Positions 21,090-34,165 of a stretch of DNA of 64,000 nucleotides are shown here, piece by piece (positions within the stretch are counted from its first letter, which is position 1; every line of letters begins with the position of its first letter). Under the pieces are notes generated by a model. The model was given only the letters and a program-made list of their open reading frames with translations. It ran no database searches and was not told the origin of the DNA. Both the position numbers and the translations under genes were made by a program. The DNA comes from Eublepharis macularius. Its lineage: Eukaryota; Chordata; Lepidosauria; Squamata; Eublepharidae. The stretch lies in contig NC_072797.1 of NCBI RefSeq assembly GCF_028583425.1, positions 20,122,001-20,186,000 on the forward strand. Direction: 5' to 3'.

Positions 21090-21525
21090 CACTAAAAGTC
21101 GCTCTAGACAAGATGTCTTGGCATGTATTTGTCAAGTGTAGGCAGACACAATGTTAGCCGGGAAGCGTAGTTTAAAAAGACAGAGCTGACAGAGATCGGT
21201 CCTCAGAGGGTTTGTTAATTTCATCTTCTCCTCTCCAAAAGCTCTGTCAATTTCACCTCTGTGTGGGATCACAACCTGAGGGCAGCGAGGAATGGAAATG
21301 GGCTGGAGCTGCCTTTCATAGTGAGGCTTGGACCTGGAGAGGTTATAAGGGTCTGAAGTTTCCCTTCTGGCATTTCATAGCCCCTTCACACTGATCCAGT
21401 ATATAGCAAAGCCTTTGCCCTGCCACTGGCTATGTCTTTTTAAACTACCCTTCCCGGCTAACATTGCATCTTCTGACATGAGTTCTTCACGTGTCAGATG
21501 TTTAGTGTAGAGAGACCCTATGAGA
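21090..21525. mobile_element. foldback TIR element
   Basis: Inner arms TTAGCCGGGAAGCGTAGTTT and AAACTACCCTTCCCGGCTAA are inverted, with the flanking words AAAAAGACA / TGTCTTTTT. Outer ends are GTCGCTCTAGACAAGATGTC and its degraded mirror CATCTG...AGTGTAGAGAGAC. A related short insertion sits at about 39000-39172. No target duplication resolved. Confidence 0.6.
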
Positions 21526-22844
21526 ACCAAGAGAAGAGCGGGCCCCAGGATGCAATAAGATGAAGATCCAGAGGGCGTCCATGCTCTGTGTATGGTTAGG
21601 CACAGTGTGACGACTCCAGCATTCTGGGAGGGGTAGGAAAGTTTCTATACTCCTACCATGTTTACCGTTCTGTTTAATCACAGATGGGTGGAAGAAGTCA
21701 TGCCTTCCATTTTAAAAAACACTGTGGGCTGGATACAACCAGCTTTTCAGATGGTGAAAAAAGGAAAAGTTTTCCTTTGACGACCCAATAAAGGTTGACC
21801 TTGGATGGTGGGATATGCACAGATGGAAGGAACAGAAGCTGCAGTAAGGAGAGAAATTGAGCAGGACTGAATTAAAAAGCTGACTGGATCTAACCTGTTC
21901 TTTTGCAAATACAAATTTTAATGTAAATGTTGCAAAAAATGTTGCTCAGGGATTAGAGGACAACCTCAGTAACAACAACAACAAAAGTATCTCCTCTTTG
22001 TGTTCAGGTACTGATTAGTCCATTTTACTGAAGAGACTTATAATAACAGCTATTATGCAAATGAACAGCTACACTGACAATAATAAAAACTCCTATTATT
22101 TTTAGCCAATGATAACTCTTTTTAAATAATTTAACATTAGCTCCAGAGTCATTTTCCTAGACTGGAATGAACAAACGTGTAAATTAAATACATACCTATA
22201 ATTATTCTGCATTGCATGAAGTAACATTTACAATTGATTGCAAAGGACTAGGTTCCCCCCTCCCTTTTATACCGCTGAATCAAACAAAAGATAATGAAAA
22301 CAATTTCTTGCACTTCAAAATGCTGTCATTTTCTCCTTAAAAACATTTTAAACTGCAATCCTATGCTCACTTTCCAAACAACAAGCTCCACTGTAGGTCT
22401 TACTACTGAGTAAGTATACACTGCTCTTTAATCTTTTAATATATCACATAACCTCTTAAATATAGGTCAAGGAAAGATGTGAAAAGAAGAGCATTTTAAA
22501 AGTTTCAGCCATCCGCATGCAAGTGCCCCCATGGTAACTTGTTTAGCACAGTTTCAGGTGAGTAGCTGTACTGGTCCGCAGGTGAACTAATCTTTGTGCT
22601 CTGCACAGAAGTTGTAAATTTAGGGAGATTTCCAGGCCCCATCTGGAAGCTGACAAACCTACTTTTATGGACCATCTTCCCTCAGAGGTCTGGTGACTGA
22701 GGAGCAAAATCAGTGCAACAGAGGGAGGTCACGTTTTTAATGGTAACAGCAGCAGCTATAGATAACTCCCATTTGGACTGAGGCCATGGGACAGCAAGGC
22801 ATTATTTACACCATTTGTCGGATGCAAATCAATTCCTTTCCCCC

Positions 22845-23005
22845 ACCCTTTGGAGGTACCTCAGGTAGCTTACAAATATTCAGCAATCAATAAAAGCAAT
22901 CAGAAAGAAAAAGGACGGTACCATAACACAAACCAAACACAAACATCATAAAACGTACTCCAGTTGCCATTTACCAAAAGCCCTCCTATAAATTATCAAA
23001 CATGA
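22845..23005 (-). repeat. L2-like LINE 3' tail
   Basis: GGTAGCTTACAAATATTCAGC followed by AATAAAAGC-rich sequence has the layout of an L2 3' tail on the minus strand. Further L2-like sequence appears at 23437-23830 (TTCCATAAAGTTGCAGCAAT), separated by a SINE. Confidence 0.5.
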
Positions 23006-23007
23006 AA

Positions 23008-23436
23008 TTGCCTTATACCGTATCAGGACACTGGTCCATCAACATTAGTATTGTCTAAGGGCCAAACTACAAGTGACGAACGACACAGGTTGGACACTTG
23101 TCAGCTTCCCTCAAGTTTCGATGGGAAATGTAGGCAGCTTTGCAGAATGTTGGACAAGTGACAGTTGAAAAGTCCATTGGTCAGCAGTTGGAGAGCCAAG
23201 CTGCAAGACCAGGATGCCTACATTTCCCATCAAAACTTGAGGGAAGCTGACAAGTGTCTGACCTGTGTCATTCGTCACTTGTAGCTTGGCCCTAAGACTG
23301 GCAGCAGCTCTCCAGGATGGATAAAAGTCTTTCACATCACTTGCTACCTGATCCCTTTAACTGAGGACACTGGGAATTGAACTTGAAACCTTTTTCATAC
23401 CAAGCAGATGTTCTGCCATTGAGCCACAGTATCTCC
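23008..23436 (-). repeat. tRNA-derived SINE split by a foldback element
   Basis: Left piece ACACTGGTCCATCAACATTAG; right piece GACTGGCAGCAGCTCTCCAG through GGGAATTGAACTTGAAACC and GAGCCACAGT. Same family as 7505-7735; the insertion is 23059-23292. Confidence 0.8.
23059..23292. mobile_element. TAA-flanked foldback MITE, 234 bp
   Basis: Ends GGGCCAAACTACAAGTGACG and CGTCACTTGTAGCTTGGCCC are inverted, flanked by TAA at 23056-23058 and 23293-23295. Arms continue to mirror each other (ACACTTGTCAGCTTCCCTCA and TGAGGGAAGCTGACAAGTGT), so nearly the whole element is a hairpin. Confidence 0.85.
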
Positions 23437-24224
23437 TCACTGGGATATTAGAGATACTCTTGACCTCCATACAAGGAAACCCATTCCATAAAGTTGCAGC
23501 AATTGCTGAGAAACCCTGCAAGTGGGCAGAAATTGTTTATAACTCCCTAGAAGATGGAACGACGAGAAAATGTTGACACAAAGAATGTAATCAATCAGTA
23601 CACAAGCTCCAAGATGCAAGAGATGATCTCTAAGGTATGGAGATCCCAGGTGGTGAAGAACCAGCACCTTGAACTGATTCCGGATCAAACAGGTAAACTG
23701 ATAAGGATATTTCAGAATCAGTGTATCATGCTCAAATTGACTTGCTGCAGCCTGAAGGGAGACTGCTGCATCTTGAAATCTTCAAAGCTGACTTCAAGGG
23801 CAGCCCCCAGAGCATATTACAGTGATCAAGCCTGAATGGATCAGATGAATTTAGAAGAAAAGCCAGCATCCATGCCGTATGTAATTTTGATCAAGGGCTC
23901 TTTTTACAACCACACTAAAATCTATTCCCATGAACTGGTGCTAGCTTTAGAGCTGGCTCACCCAGCAAAAAGGGGGATGCTGCTTTAGAAATAAAGTTCA
24001 CACACAAGCTTTGTTGCTTCAGAAAAAGAAGTGGATGGACTTGACTGCTAAGGAACTCCACACAATGATAGAAAAGGAAGAACCGGCATTCTAGCTCCGA
24101 TGGAGAGAGATACTGAGAGCACATCTTGCCCTCATGGAGGTTAGACAAAGAAACAAGAACAAAAAGAGCCAGTCAAAAGGAAGGGAGATCCTGAGATCTG
24201 CAAGCAATCTGGGTAAACGAAGAT

Positions 24225-24310
24225 TCAGGGTTAGTAGCAACTTAGTGACTGATTTGATTCCCATGGTACGAGCTTTTGAGAGTCAAAGCTCCAGTGAACC
24301 AAACAAGAGG
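24225..24310 (-). repeat. Penelope-like terminal-repeat fragment
   Basis: GGTACGAGCTTTTGAGAGTC and AAAGCTCCAGTGAACC resemble the hairpin segment of the other Penelope-like tails on the minus strand. Confidence 0.4.
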
Positions 24311-24943
24311 AAGCATAGAGAGAAATCTGCCCTACCCCCCTTACTAATTCTACTGCCTTCTCTGGAGTACTGGAGTGTGCTTGGTATAAAGAGACAGTGC
24401 ACTACCTGTCACTTCCAACACTACACCACCCAAACTCATTACACAGCCAGCCAATGAAAGGCTCACCCCATTCAGAGCTGATAAAGCACTCTGTTCCAAA
24501 AGAGCAGCCTTGCCAACCAAGCACCATCTCCATCTTACTGGATTCAGTTTTACTACCCTCTCCCTCAGCCATTTTACCAGGCCCTGGCCAGAAACAAAGG
24601 CAGCCATTTCTGGACGAAACACAGAGACTTTTGGTCTGATCTAGCCAGGCAGATTTTACAAACAAGGATGTGAACACGTGCGTAATCTCACCAGTTGTGA
24701 CACTCTCCTGGTATCAGAAGCCCCTGAGGTCTTTATGCCCTGTGCTGTGCAGCAGCGTGAATCAATGCTGCTGCTGAATAGGCATCAGATATTGTCATTG
24801 CCAGATTTGACATAATGTCAAACAAAGCTTAAGTGGCACAAGGATGAACAAAGAATAGTACATGGCAGGGGTGATCTGATATGAAGATCTGGGCATTCTC
24901 CCAACAAAAAACAATATCTCATGTTGTTGAGGTGTTGAAATCA

Positions 24944-26040
<1,097 letters not shown>

Positions 26041-26079
26041 CTTCATGGAGCTCTCAGGAAAAGCCTCTCTGACATGTCA

Positions 26080-26454
26080 AAAAGAGTCCAGTAGCACCTT
26101 TAAGACTAACCAATTTTATTGTAGCATAAGCTTTCGAGAACCACAGCTCTCTTCGTCAGATGCATAGTACAGAAACTGGTCAAATATAGAAGAGGAGGGG
26201 GGAGGAGGGGAGGAGAGAGAAGAGGCAGTTAGGGGGGGAGAGGGAGGGTGCAACCAAAACATTCCTTTGATCTTCTCTTTCCTCCCCTCCTCCCCCCTCC
26301 TCTTCTATATTTGACCAGTTTCTGTACCATGCATCTGACAAAGAGAACTTGATTCTCGAAAGCTTATGCTACAATAAAATTGGTTAGTCTTAAAGGTGCT
26401 ACTGGACTCTTTTTGATTTTGCTACTACAGACTAACATGGCTAACTCCTCTGGA
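26080..26454. mobile_element. Penelope-like terminal-repeat insertion, inverted, 14-bp target duplication
   Basis: TCTCTGACATGTCA occurs exactly at 26066-26079 and 26455-26468. The minus-oriented left tail carries the CTGANGA word at 26159-26153, a stem (26151-26146 with 26141-26136) and GAAA at 26135-26132. The right tail (from about 26330) has the plus-oriented version with a CTGACAA core. A G/A-rich and C/T-rich centre is also mirrored (AGAAGAGGAGGGGGGAGGAG). Confidence 0.88.
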
Positions 26455-26469
26455 TCTCTGACATGTCAC

Positions 26470-27320
26470 TTTGACCTGCCCAGGGGGTGGGCAAAGAGAA
26501 AGAATGAAACCTCCTGGCAAAGGGAGGAGAGTCTCTGGCTGATTTGAGCTGGAAGGTGAAGGAGCTGAGAGCTGGCTTCTTGCAGACGGTGGCCACTGGC
26601 CAAGAGGAGGCTGAAGGCCTGAACCATGAAAGGTATGAGGAGGACTTCTCAACAAGTTGGAATTATCTGAGACAGAGACCCTGCCTAAACAGAAGATCTA
26701 AGTTAGGCACGCACAAAGGGAGGGATAAAGGAATTGCATTTGTATCCATTTGTTTTGGAGATTCCTTGCTTGCTTTGGGGCAGTCCTTAAAAGTGTGAAT
26801 GTGGACATTTTCTTTCTTTTTTAAATAAATGCTTTTAAAATTCTTATATGCTGGTACCTCTTCTCTGTACCACATAGACTTCCACTGCTCAACCACACCA
26901 TTTAAAACGGGCCCCATAGAAAGGGGGTGGTCTGTAGGCAATTGGCTGATCCCCCAGTGGTATACAAGTGCAGTAATCAGCCCCTGCAGTAACCAGGTGC
27001 TGGGAAGTAGGAGACTGGGCAGAAGACACTGTGCAAGGCTGGCCTGCACAGGGGAGTGAGCAGCCTTGGCCCTCACTTGGCCCACAAGGTCAAGTGGTCG
27101 CTGCAGGTGCAAGAGAGAAGGCGCAAAAGCCACCTCTGAGGGCTGGGGAGGCACTAGCTGTGCCAGGTGGAGACTTGGACTGCCACTGGTTAACCCCAGG
27201 CACCCCAGAAGGCTAGAAGGGACAGCGTTCACGCGTCAGTGGAGCTGTTCCACTACAGTCTTACTTTCCCCACACCAGCCTACCAAGAGGCAGCAGACAA
27301 CAGGGGCTCAAAGCAGGTGT
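26470..27320. other. intergenic, no gene recognised
   Basis: Open frames on both strands of 26663-27232 overlap one another and show no domain. I regard the interval as non-coding. Confidence 0.4.
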
Positions 27321-27344
27321 CTCCCACTAGGAGCTATGGTTGCT

Positions 27345-27640
27345 GGTCCCCCAGTGGGGCGGGAGACCTCCCCTGCTCCCAGCCTCCTCCCCCTGCCATC
27401 ACTCTCCTGGCTGGCATGGGAAACAGTGCAGGAACCAGCCTCCTGGGGTGCACTCCCAGAGCAGTGCAATGATATCACTCCCAGGAGTGACGTCATCGCC
27501 CCGGCCCTGGGAGTGCTCCTGGGCTTCGTGCTTGGGCCCGTTTGGGGCCCAAATTGGCCTGGCTCAAAGCCTGAAAGCACTTACAGAGCCCATGCAATAA
27601 TGTCACTCCCAGAACTGAGTATGAAAATGGCAGCCCTAGG
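27345..27640. repeat. copy of the TAGGGTTGCCAGGTCC hAT-type family, ends degraded
   Basis: Shared words: CCTCCTCCCCCTGCCATCAC, AATGATATCACTCCCAGGAG, TGACGTCATCG, GTTTGGGGCCCAAATTGGCC. Terminal repeats not preserved well enough to set borders. Confidence 0.65.
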
Positions 27641-27801
27641 CTCAATGTAAGTGTACTAAATAAATAAATAAATAAAAACAGTATTGAGGAGCAACTTTGA
27701 GTGAAAAATTCCCATAGGTTAAAGGAATAAACACATGCATATATACTGTTTTTTCCTATTTAAAAAACACAGCTTCCCAAGGTTGCTTTTCATCTGAAAA
27801 C

Positions 27802-28032
27802 CAGGGCTTTTGTTCAGCAGGAACGCGGTGGAACGGAGTTCCAGAACCTCTTGAAAATGGTCACATGGCTGGTGGCCCTGCCCCCTGATCTCCAGACAGA
27901 GGGGAGTTTAGATTGCAATCTAAAGTCCCCTCTGTCTGGAGATCAGAGGGCGGGGCCACCAGCCATGTGACCATTTTCTCCGAGGGCAACCCACTGAGTT
28001 CCACCACCTCTTTTCCCAGAAAAAAAGCCCTG
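27802..28032. mobile_element. hAT-type palindromic MITE, 231 bp, exact 8-bp target duplication
   Basis: CTGAAAAC at 27794-27801 and 28033-28040. Ends CAGGGCTTTTGTTC and AAAAAAAGCCCTG are inverted. The two halves mirror each other around GATTGCAATC (CCCCTCTGTCTGGAGATCAG against its reverse). Relatives: 33973-34165 and 51524-51710. Confidence 0.92.
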
Positions 28033-28639
28033 CTGAAAACAAAAACTTGTCAAGACTTCATGTATTTGTGTTCACTGTGCAGGTCTTCACAACAATTGCT
28101 TAAATTTGGTTGCCAATTACTCAATGAACGTACTTCCTCAGTTTTCAGTACATGGGCGGATGATACTCAACAAAGCCATGAAGATCAAGCTGTACAATTA
28201 ATGCAAATGGAACACAGAACGGTAAAAATGGCACGTCTGGCATTGAAGGGATTTTCAAAATCAGGGAACGTTTCCATCTGGGAACAGTGGAGGACATTAC
28301 AACTGCAAGAGGAATAGCAATCTGTTTGCTCTGTGATGGCAGTTGCTGTAACAAGAGAATGGCTAACACCCGTATTTAACAAAGGAAATAATAACAGTAA
28401 CCCAGGCAACCACTGTCCTTTGAAGTAGGGTACAGGGGCTATAATAGCACAGCTACATAATAGCCATAGTACATGCAGGGGGTGATGCTCAGGCAGGATT
28501 CTGGAGTCCAGGAAACAAAGTAAAAGGGAGCATGCATATTTGCACTACCTCTTACTTCTTACCAAGTTTTCGGCAGCTGTTTTAATCAAAGTCTCACTGC
28601 TTTTGACTTTACATACTTACTAATGTTGAGGAGGGATGC

Positions 28640-29110
28640 CTTGTACATTTTATTTATATATTTAGACAATTTCATGATATCTTTTCAGAGACCTGATTGA
28701 GGTGGCTCACAACTAAAATAATGTTGTAAAAAAACCCAGAAAGCCATTAAAAGCAAACAGTGGGGAAAAAACATGCCAGAAAGTAAAAACATACAATTAA
28801 AAAGAAGCCAGATCATACAAAATAAGCCGTTCAACATAGAACATATTCAGGCTAAAGCAGACCATAAAAATAATTTTAAGAGATCAGTCCCTTAGATCTA
28901 ACGATTTAAAAGTCCATCCCTTGGGTAAAAAGAAATGTTTTTGGCTTGGCACCTACAAAAAAGTTGGATAGGTGCCTGGTGAGCTCCAAGGGGAACAGCA
29001 TTCTATCAGTGAGATGCCACCACTGAAAAAAACCTGTTTCTGGCAGGGAGCAATGTTGTCGGTTGATGTGTGATATTACTTCTGATTTGTGCTGGAATGG
29101 CATCATGACA
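28640..29110 (-). repeat. L2/CR1-like LINE 3' fragment
   Basis: Minus-strand 3'-tail layout: GAGGTGGCTCACAACTAAAAT, then AT-rich repeats of AAAACATACAATTAAAA, then GGTGCCTGGTGAGCTCCAAG and CAGTGAGATGCCACCACTG. It probably continues at 29580-29945, after the hAT-type copy. Confidence 0.5.
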
Positions 29111-29254
29111 CTTTAGGAATTCGCTTATCTCTGGGTTTTTCACCATAGAGATGTGCTATTCGTAAAGCGTCATGATGACAACCTAGAAGGGGTCTCGCAA
29201 TGCCATGTGTCATCACATGGTGTCACTCTCTGTGCGCACCTCCTGCTGCTGCTG

Positions 29255-29530
29255 TAGGGCTGCCAGGTCCCTATATCCTCCTTGCAGGAGGGGGAGGGAC
29301 CTGGCACTTAACCTCATGCTCCATGGATGTTGCTTTTTGTGTGTGCGCAAAGCACGCATGCACTCCCAGCGCTAGAGTGATGATGTCACTTACAAGAAGG
29401 GACACCAGCATGATTACCACGGGCATGCTCCTGCGCTTCATACAGGGTAAATTCAACCCATTTGGGGCCAAAATTGGCCCCAGCAAGGCGCAGGAGCACA
29501 GCTCACACCCCATCAGAAGCGCACCCTATG
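29255..29530. repeat. copy of the TAGGGTTGCCAGGTCC hAT-type family
   Basis: Left end TAGGGCTGCCAGGTCCC at 29255. Interior GTGATGATGTCACTTACAAG and CATTTGGGGCCAAAATTGGC. Right end not found; it lies inside the L2-like sequence. Confidence 0.7.
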
Positions 29531-30039
29531 CTCTCTTTTCTGGATTGCCTGCCACTGATGGAAGACTGTGACATCCGGGAACAGACAAATATCACTGGGG
29601 AGGGAGTTCCATCATTTTGGTGCCATAAGTGAAAAGCTCTTTTCTCAGGTTGCCTCAGTTCCATGAAAAGCTTCAGTTGGCCATCTCCGCGTATTAAGCC
29701 TCCATAAAAGAGGCATCACATTTTTCTCAAGGCCTGCTGACAACCATGAGACACAGGAATAGTTCCAGATTGTAGATCCAGATTGCATGTATGCCATGCA
29801 GCTCCAGGACTCATCCTCATGTGCTTTTTCAGGAGGTAAAACAGCCTCCAGTTGCTGTTTCAGCATCAGAAAAGACAGAGGAAACAAGAGATCCTGAGGC
29901 TGCCACTCCATTTGCACAATCTGGATCAAGGCCCCACAGCAACTTTGAAAGAACTACAACTGCTTTTAAAATGGCTGTGATGGCCAAGGGATGGACCTAT
30001 GGCTGCTGTCACATGAAGTTTAGCCCTGCGGAAAGGAGG

Positions 30040-31640
30040 TGACGTTGCAAGATAATGCTCAAAACCACTGTTGGCACTGTTGGTGAGATGACCTTGCCTA
30101 CCCTTTATTTTCTTTTTTACAAGGCTACTTATACAGATACGTAATCATACACTTATTTTGTAATTACAAAATTTATCTTTAAAAGTCATTTAAAGTCAGT
30201 TCAAAACTGTTCTGAATGTGGCGTTCCAGGCACTATCCAAAAAGTGCCTGTGAAAGACACAGGAAAATATACACACGGCTATTGCAGCAATGCGCATACC
30301 CGTCACACTCCTGGATCCAGCTTGGGCTTTTCCTTGCAGCAAGTGAAGAACTTGGGGTAGAGGGTTTTTTGATCAGAAAAATGATTGCAGGCTGCTTCAA
30401 TCAAATTCACACACCCCAACGTCCTTTATTTATTTAATAGATTTCGGTCCCGTTCTTTAGAACATGTAAAGGTGATCAATAATGCTCAGTTAAAACAATA
30501 AAGAACTAAAACCAGCATTAAAACTTCTCTGAAAGGCTGAATCTCAAGGGGAAGCATTGTTCTGGAGTCTGCTCACACCTCTTGCTTCCTTCAGCTCTTA
30601 GAAATGGGACATGTCAGTGCCTTACACTTACAGCATAATCTTAAACTGAGTCACATCATTCTAAACGCATGGAAGTCAATGGGATTGGAAAGGTACAACT
30701 CTGTTTAGGGTTGCACTGTTCATTAGTCAAGCCAGTAGCCTTTTTCTACAAACCTTTATTGCAGTGTATAATTTAAATTTAATATAATCTCCCACTCCAT
30801 TCCCTCAAGACTTGACAATAACTGTGGATCAAGTAAGAAGTATACACACTTTTAATTAACAACACAGCAGGCTGATTGCCTTGTTGGTCTGCTAGAAGAA
30901 AAATCCAAACACATCAGCCGTGTAATATTTTTCATTAGGACCAACAAAGACATCACAAAGTAAGAACCAAGCTTCGTATTCCACATAACTTCAGAGAGAA
31001 AAAAAATCTCACTTTGTGACATTTTAGAGGATCCTAATAGAAGGTATTCCACTGCTGTTGCTTTTAATTAAAAAGAGGAGCTAACGAAATGCAGGCAATC
31101 ACAGACACATGCTGATCCTGCCATAATCTATTTTTAAATGTTCATCAAGTAACTGATATATTCAACTTGTGCAGTTTATTCAGCCTACGTTTGGGGTATG
31201 TATGCATTATGTGTATATATATATTTGACATGTAAGCACATATTAAGAATATATGTTAATTTCTCGGATTTCATAGAATTAGGTAGATAAGGTGTGCAAT
31301 AAATCATTATATAGATTATATTATAGATCACTGATGTCTTTCATTCATAGACCAGATCTGTTATTTGTTTCTGACACGTTATATGCATTCAATTAAAAAC
31401 GAAGGGACGCTATTTAAAGATATTTTTAATACTACCAAATCCATTCAAGTTAGCAAAGTTTAATAATGATAAATGTGTATGATGTATCACTGGTGTGGCT
31501 TAAATAATGAATAGCAGTGCTTGTTAATCATGCTGTTTAAAGTACTCTAGAAATACGTTAACAAGAAAGAGAGAGAGAAATCTGGTTGTTTACAAGCCAT
31601 CTTAAGACAACAGAACAAAAGTTTCTTGAAATACTGACAC
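30040..31640. other. intergenic, AT-rich, mostly unassigned
   Basis: Contains a LINE-tail-like stretch at about 30425-30560 and a copy of the common AACTCTGTTTAGGGTTGCAC repeat at about 30630-30720. The remainder, about 30730-31640, is AT-rich and unassigned. Confidence 0.4.
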
Positions 31641-32269
31641 ACGCACATACTCACAGTGGAATGCTCTGTACGGAAGGGCTGGCGTGACATAGAAAAGATT
31701 GATGACTTGTTCCTCTTTTGTAGTACGTCTCTTTGACAAAAGGGAGTTGCATGTCATTCCCACTTGTGGCAAGCGTAGCTGAAAATATCAGTGTCGTTTT
31801 GCTGGGTCTGATCGTATCACTGTGTATCTGTTGAGGGTAGTTATTTCATCACACTGTAGCAGGTGCCTCTTCCCAAGGACATCTTGATGGGGAATTGGGG
31901 GCCTGGCCTTCAGATCACCTCACACTCTTCTATTTTAATTGAAAAAATGTTCAGGCACTAGGGTTATGATATGCGAGTTAAATAATGCAGTTTTTAACTG
32001 GAAGGCGTGTTCTTAATTGTACACCTGCTTTCTTAAGTAAAAACCAAGCTATTAATTACCACAGCTTCTCCAGTTGCCTGTGACGGGTTCAGCAGAAGCG
32101 TCTATTTGAGACAGATGGGAATGTGGGCAAATATGATTAATGCAAGAAATTAGATAAGCAGTACGAACCTGAGAGCCCACGGGCTGCGACACAGCGACAC
32201 CAACCAAGTTTCACCGCAGCACAGCGGTGAGGATGTGTGCGTAGGTGTACCAGGTGGGGTTAGGTAGAG

Positions 32270-32485
32270 TTGCCAACTGCCAGGTGGGGCCTGGAGATCT
32301 CCCGGAATTACAACTGATCTCAAGACGACAGAGATCAGTTTGCCTGGAGAAAATGACTGCTGCGGAGGGCAGACTCCATGACATTATGCCCTGTGCAGGC
32401 CCCTCGCCTCCCTAAACCTGCCCTTCCCAAACTTCACTCCCAAATCTCTAGGAATTTCTCAGTCCAGAGCTGGCAACCCTAGGTG
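32270..32485. repeat. relative of the 12470-12676 hAT-type MITE
   Basis: TAGAGTTGCCAACTGCC and TGGCAACCCTAG are inverted ends. The body shares CCTGGAGATCTCCCGGAATT and CTGGAGAAAATG. No clear 8-bp duplication. Confidence 0.7.
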
Positions 32486-32499
32486 TGTGACAGCTGCTC

Positions 32500-32754
32500 T
32501 CATCCCTCGGCAAGAGCATGCATGCCCGTCCTTGAACCACTCCTCCATCTCACTCGTGTGAGACCTGCACATAACAGACAGCAGAAGGTGGGAGCGGGAA
32601 GAGGGTAAGCAGCAAGCTTCTTCAGTCCAACACCAATCACACAAGGACGTCATTGAACAGTAGCAGGGAAATGTGGGGAGGCCTGATGAATGGCGCGGCC
32701 AACTCTCTCTGTCCAGTATGGCCCTTGTGCCTTGGCAAGCTGCACTGAGAAACT

Positions 32755-32788
<34 letters not shown>

Positions 32789-33960
32789 CCACCCCTACTA
32801 CAGCATGAGTGGGACAGCTTTGCAGGATAAACTTGTCTGAGTGGCTCAAGATGGCGCAGAAGCTGGGCTGGAGCCAATCAGGTGGCATCTGCAAGCCACA
32901 GTGGCAGGATCCACACTGGACACGGCTGCTAGGAATGTCGTCCTGCTGGGTCTCCTCCCTGTTGAAGTGCCAGGCACAAAGCTGCCAGTGACACGGGCAA
33001 TGATGAGCAATGTTTCTGACCAACAGCATGATAGTTGTGATCAGCAGAGTTATGCCCGGGGGGGGGGGGGTTAGGGTGCCATCTGCAGTTCCTTCGTTCA
33101 CTGTGGGGGTCCCCCACATGCCAGGCCACCACACCTGAGGCACGTGGTATAACCATCCAAATGACATCTATCCCTCCGGGAGTCACCCTGTAACTGCATC
33201 TGATCCATCTGCTGAGGCTGCCCTATGGGGCTTTAGTCTTGCAAAGCATTAGATACCATGTTGTTAAGCCAGAAGTTCCATACAGCAGGGTGGGGAGACT
33301 GCTGGTCACTCTCCCAATGCAGTCCCGCTTCCTGTGCCCCCAACTACAGAGGAACTGAGTGTCTGCCTGGGGACAGGCTCTTTCCATCCAAGACAGAGCT
33401 GTTGCCACCTGCTTTGCTCATCTTTCCACCCTGTGGATTAGTTTGTGGATGACAGGTAGATTACATTTCTTATAAGGAACTCATCTTCTGTTGCTGCGCT
33501 CTCTTACTCTCAGTTTTTGATATTTCAAGCTGCTTTGAGTCCGCACTGAACAGAGAAAATCAGGTTAAGAGGGCTCACGTAATTAATAAATAGGCAAGAG
33601 GAGAAAGAACCCTGGCAGTTTTTGTGCTGAGAGCCTGGGACCAGGATGCCAACAGCCTGGAAGCGGGGGTGGGGCGGGGGTGGGGGGAGTCCTGTCCCTT
33701 TAATAGAGGCTTAATGGAACATTTTTTAAACTTTTGATGATACTTACCTCCATGCCATTTCTACATATTAAGCCTCTATTGAGGGAGTGGGACTTTTACA
33801 TGCTGTTGGCAGCCCTATATGCCACAGTTTCTGTTAGCATAACTTTATGCAGGTTTTGTGGAACATTCCTAGGCTTAGGGAGCAAACTTCCAGTATGCCT
33901 TCTGTGCTGGTGTGCAGTGAGCAGCCACCATACCAGCACAACTCCAGGATGTGCTGGTGT
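32500..33960. other. intergenic, no gene recognised
   Basis: Holds a (GT)n at 32755-32786 and a G-run at 33058-33070. Reading frames near 32637-33167 include the microsatellite and look spurious. Confidence 0.4.
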
Positions 33961-33972
33961 GACACTTATATG

Positions 33973-34165
33973 CAGGGCTTTTTTTCTGGGAAAAGAGGTA
34001 GTGGAACTCAGTGGGTTGCCCTCGGAGAACATGGTCACATGACGCAGAGGGCAATCTCAACTCCCCTCTGTCTGGAGATCAGGGGGCGGGGCCACCAGCC
34101 ATGTGACCATTTTCAAGAGGTTCTGGAACTCCGTTCCACTGAGTTCCAGCTGAAAAAAAGCCCTG
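33973..34165. mobile_element. hAT-type palindromic MITE, 193 bp, exact 8-bp target duplication
   Basis: CTTATATG at 33965-33972 and 34166-34173. Ends CAGGGCTTTTTTTCTGG and CAGCTGAAAAAAAGCCCTG. Same family as 27802-28032, with an internal deletion on the left arm. Confidence 0.92.

Noticed and set aside
26663..27650. Minus-strand 189-codon and plus-strand 194-codon frames
   Set aside because: They overlap repeat copies, show no domain and no splice context; low stop density follows from GC content.
32637..33167. A 176-codon minus-strand frame
   Set aside because: It runs through the (GT)n microsatellite as a His-Thr repeat and has no homologue I recognise.
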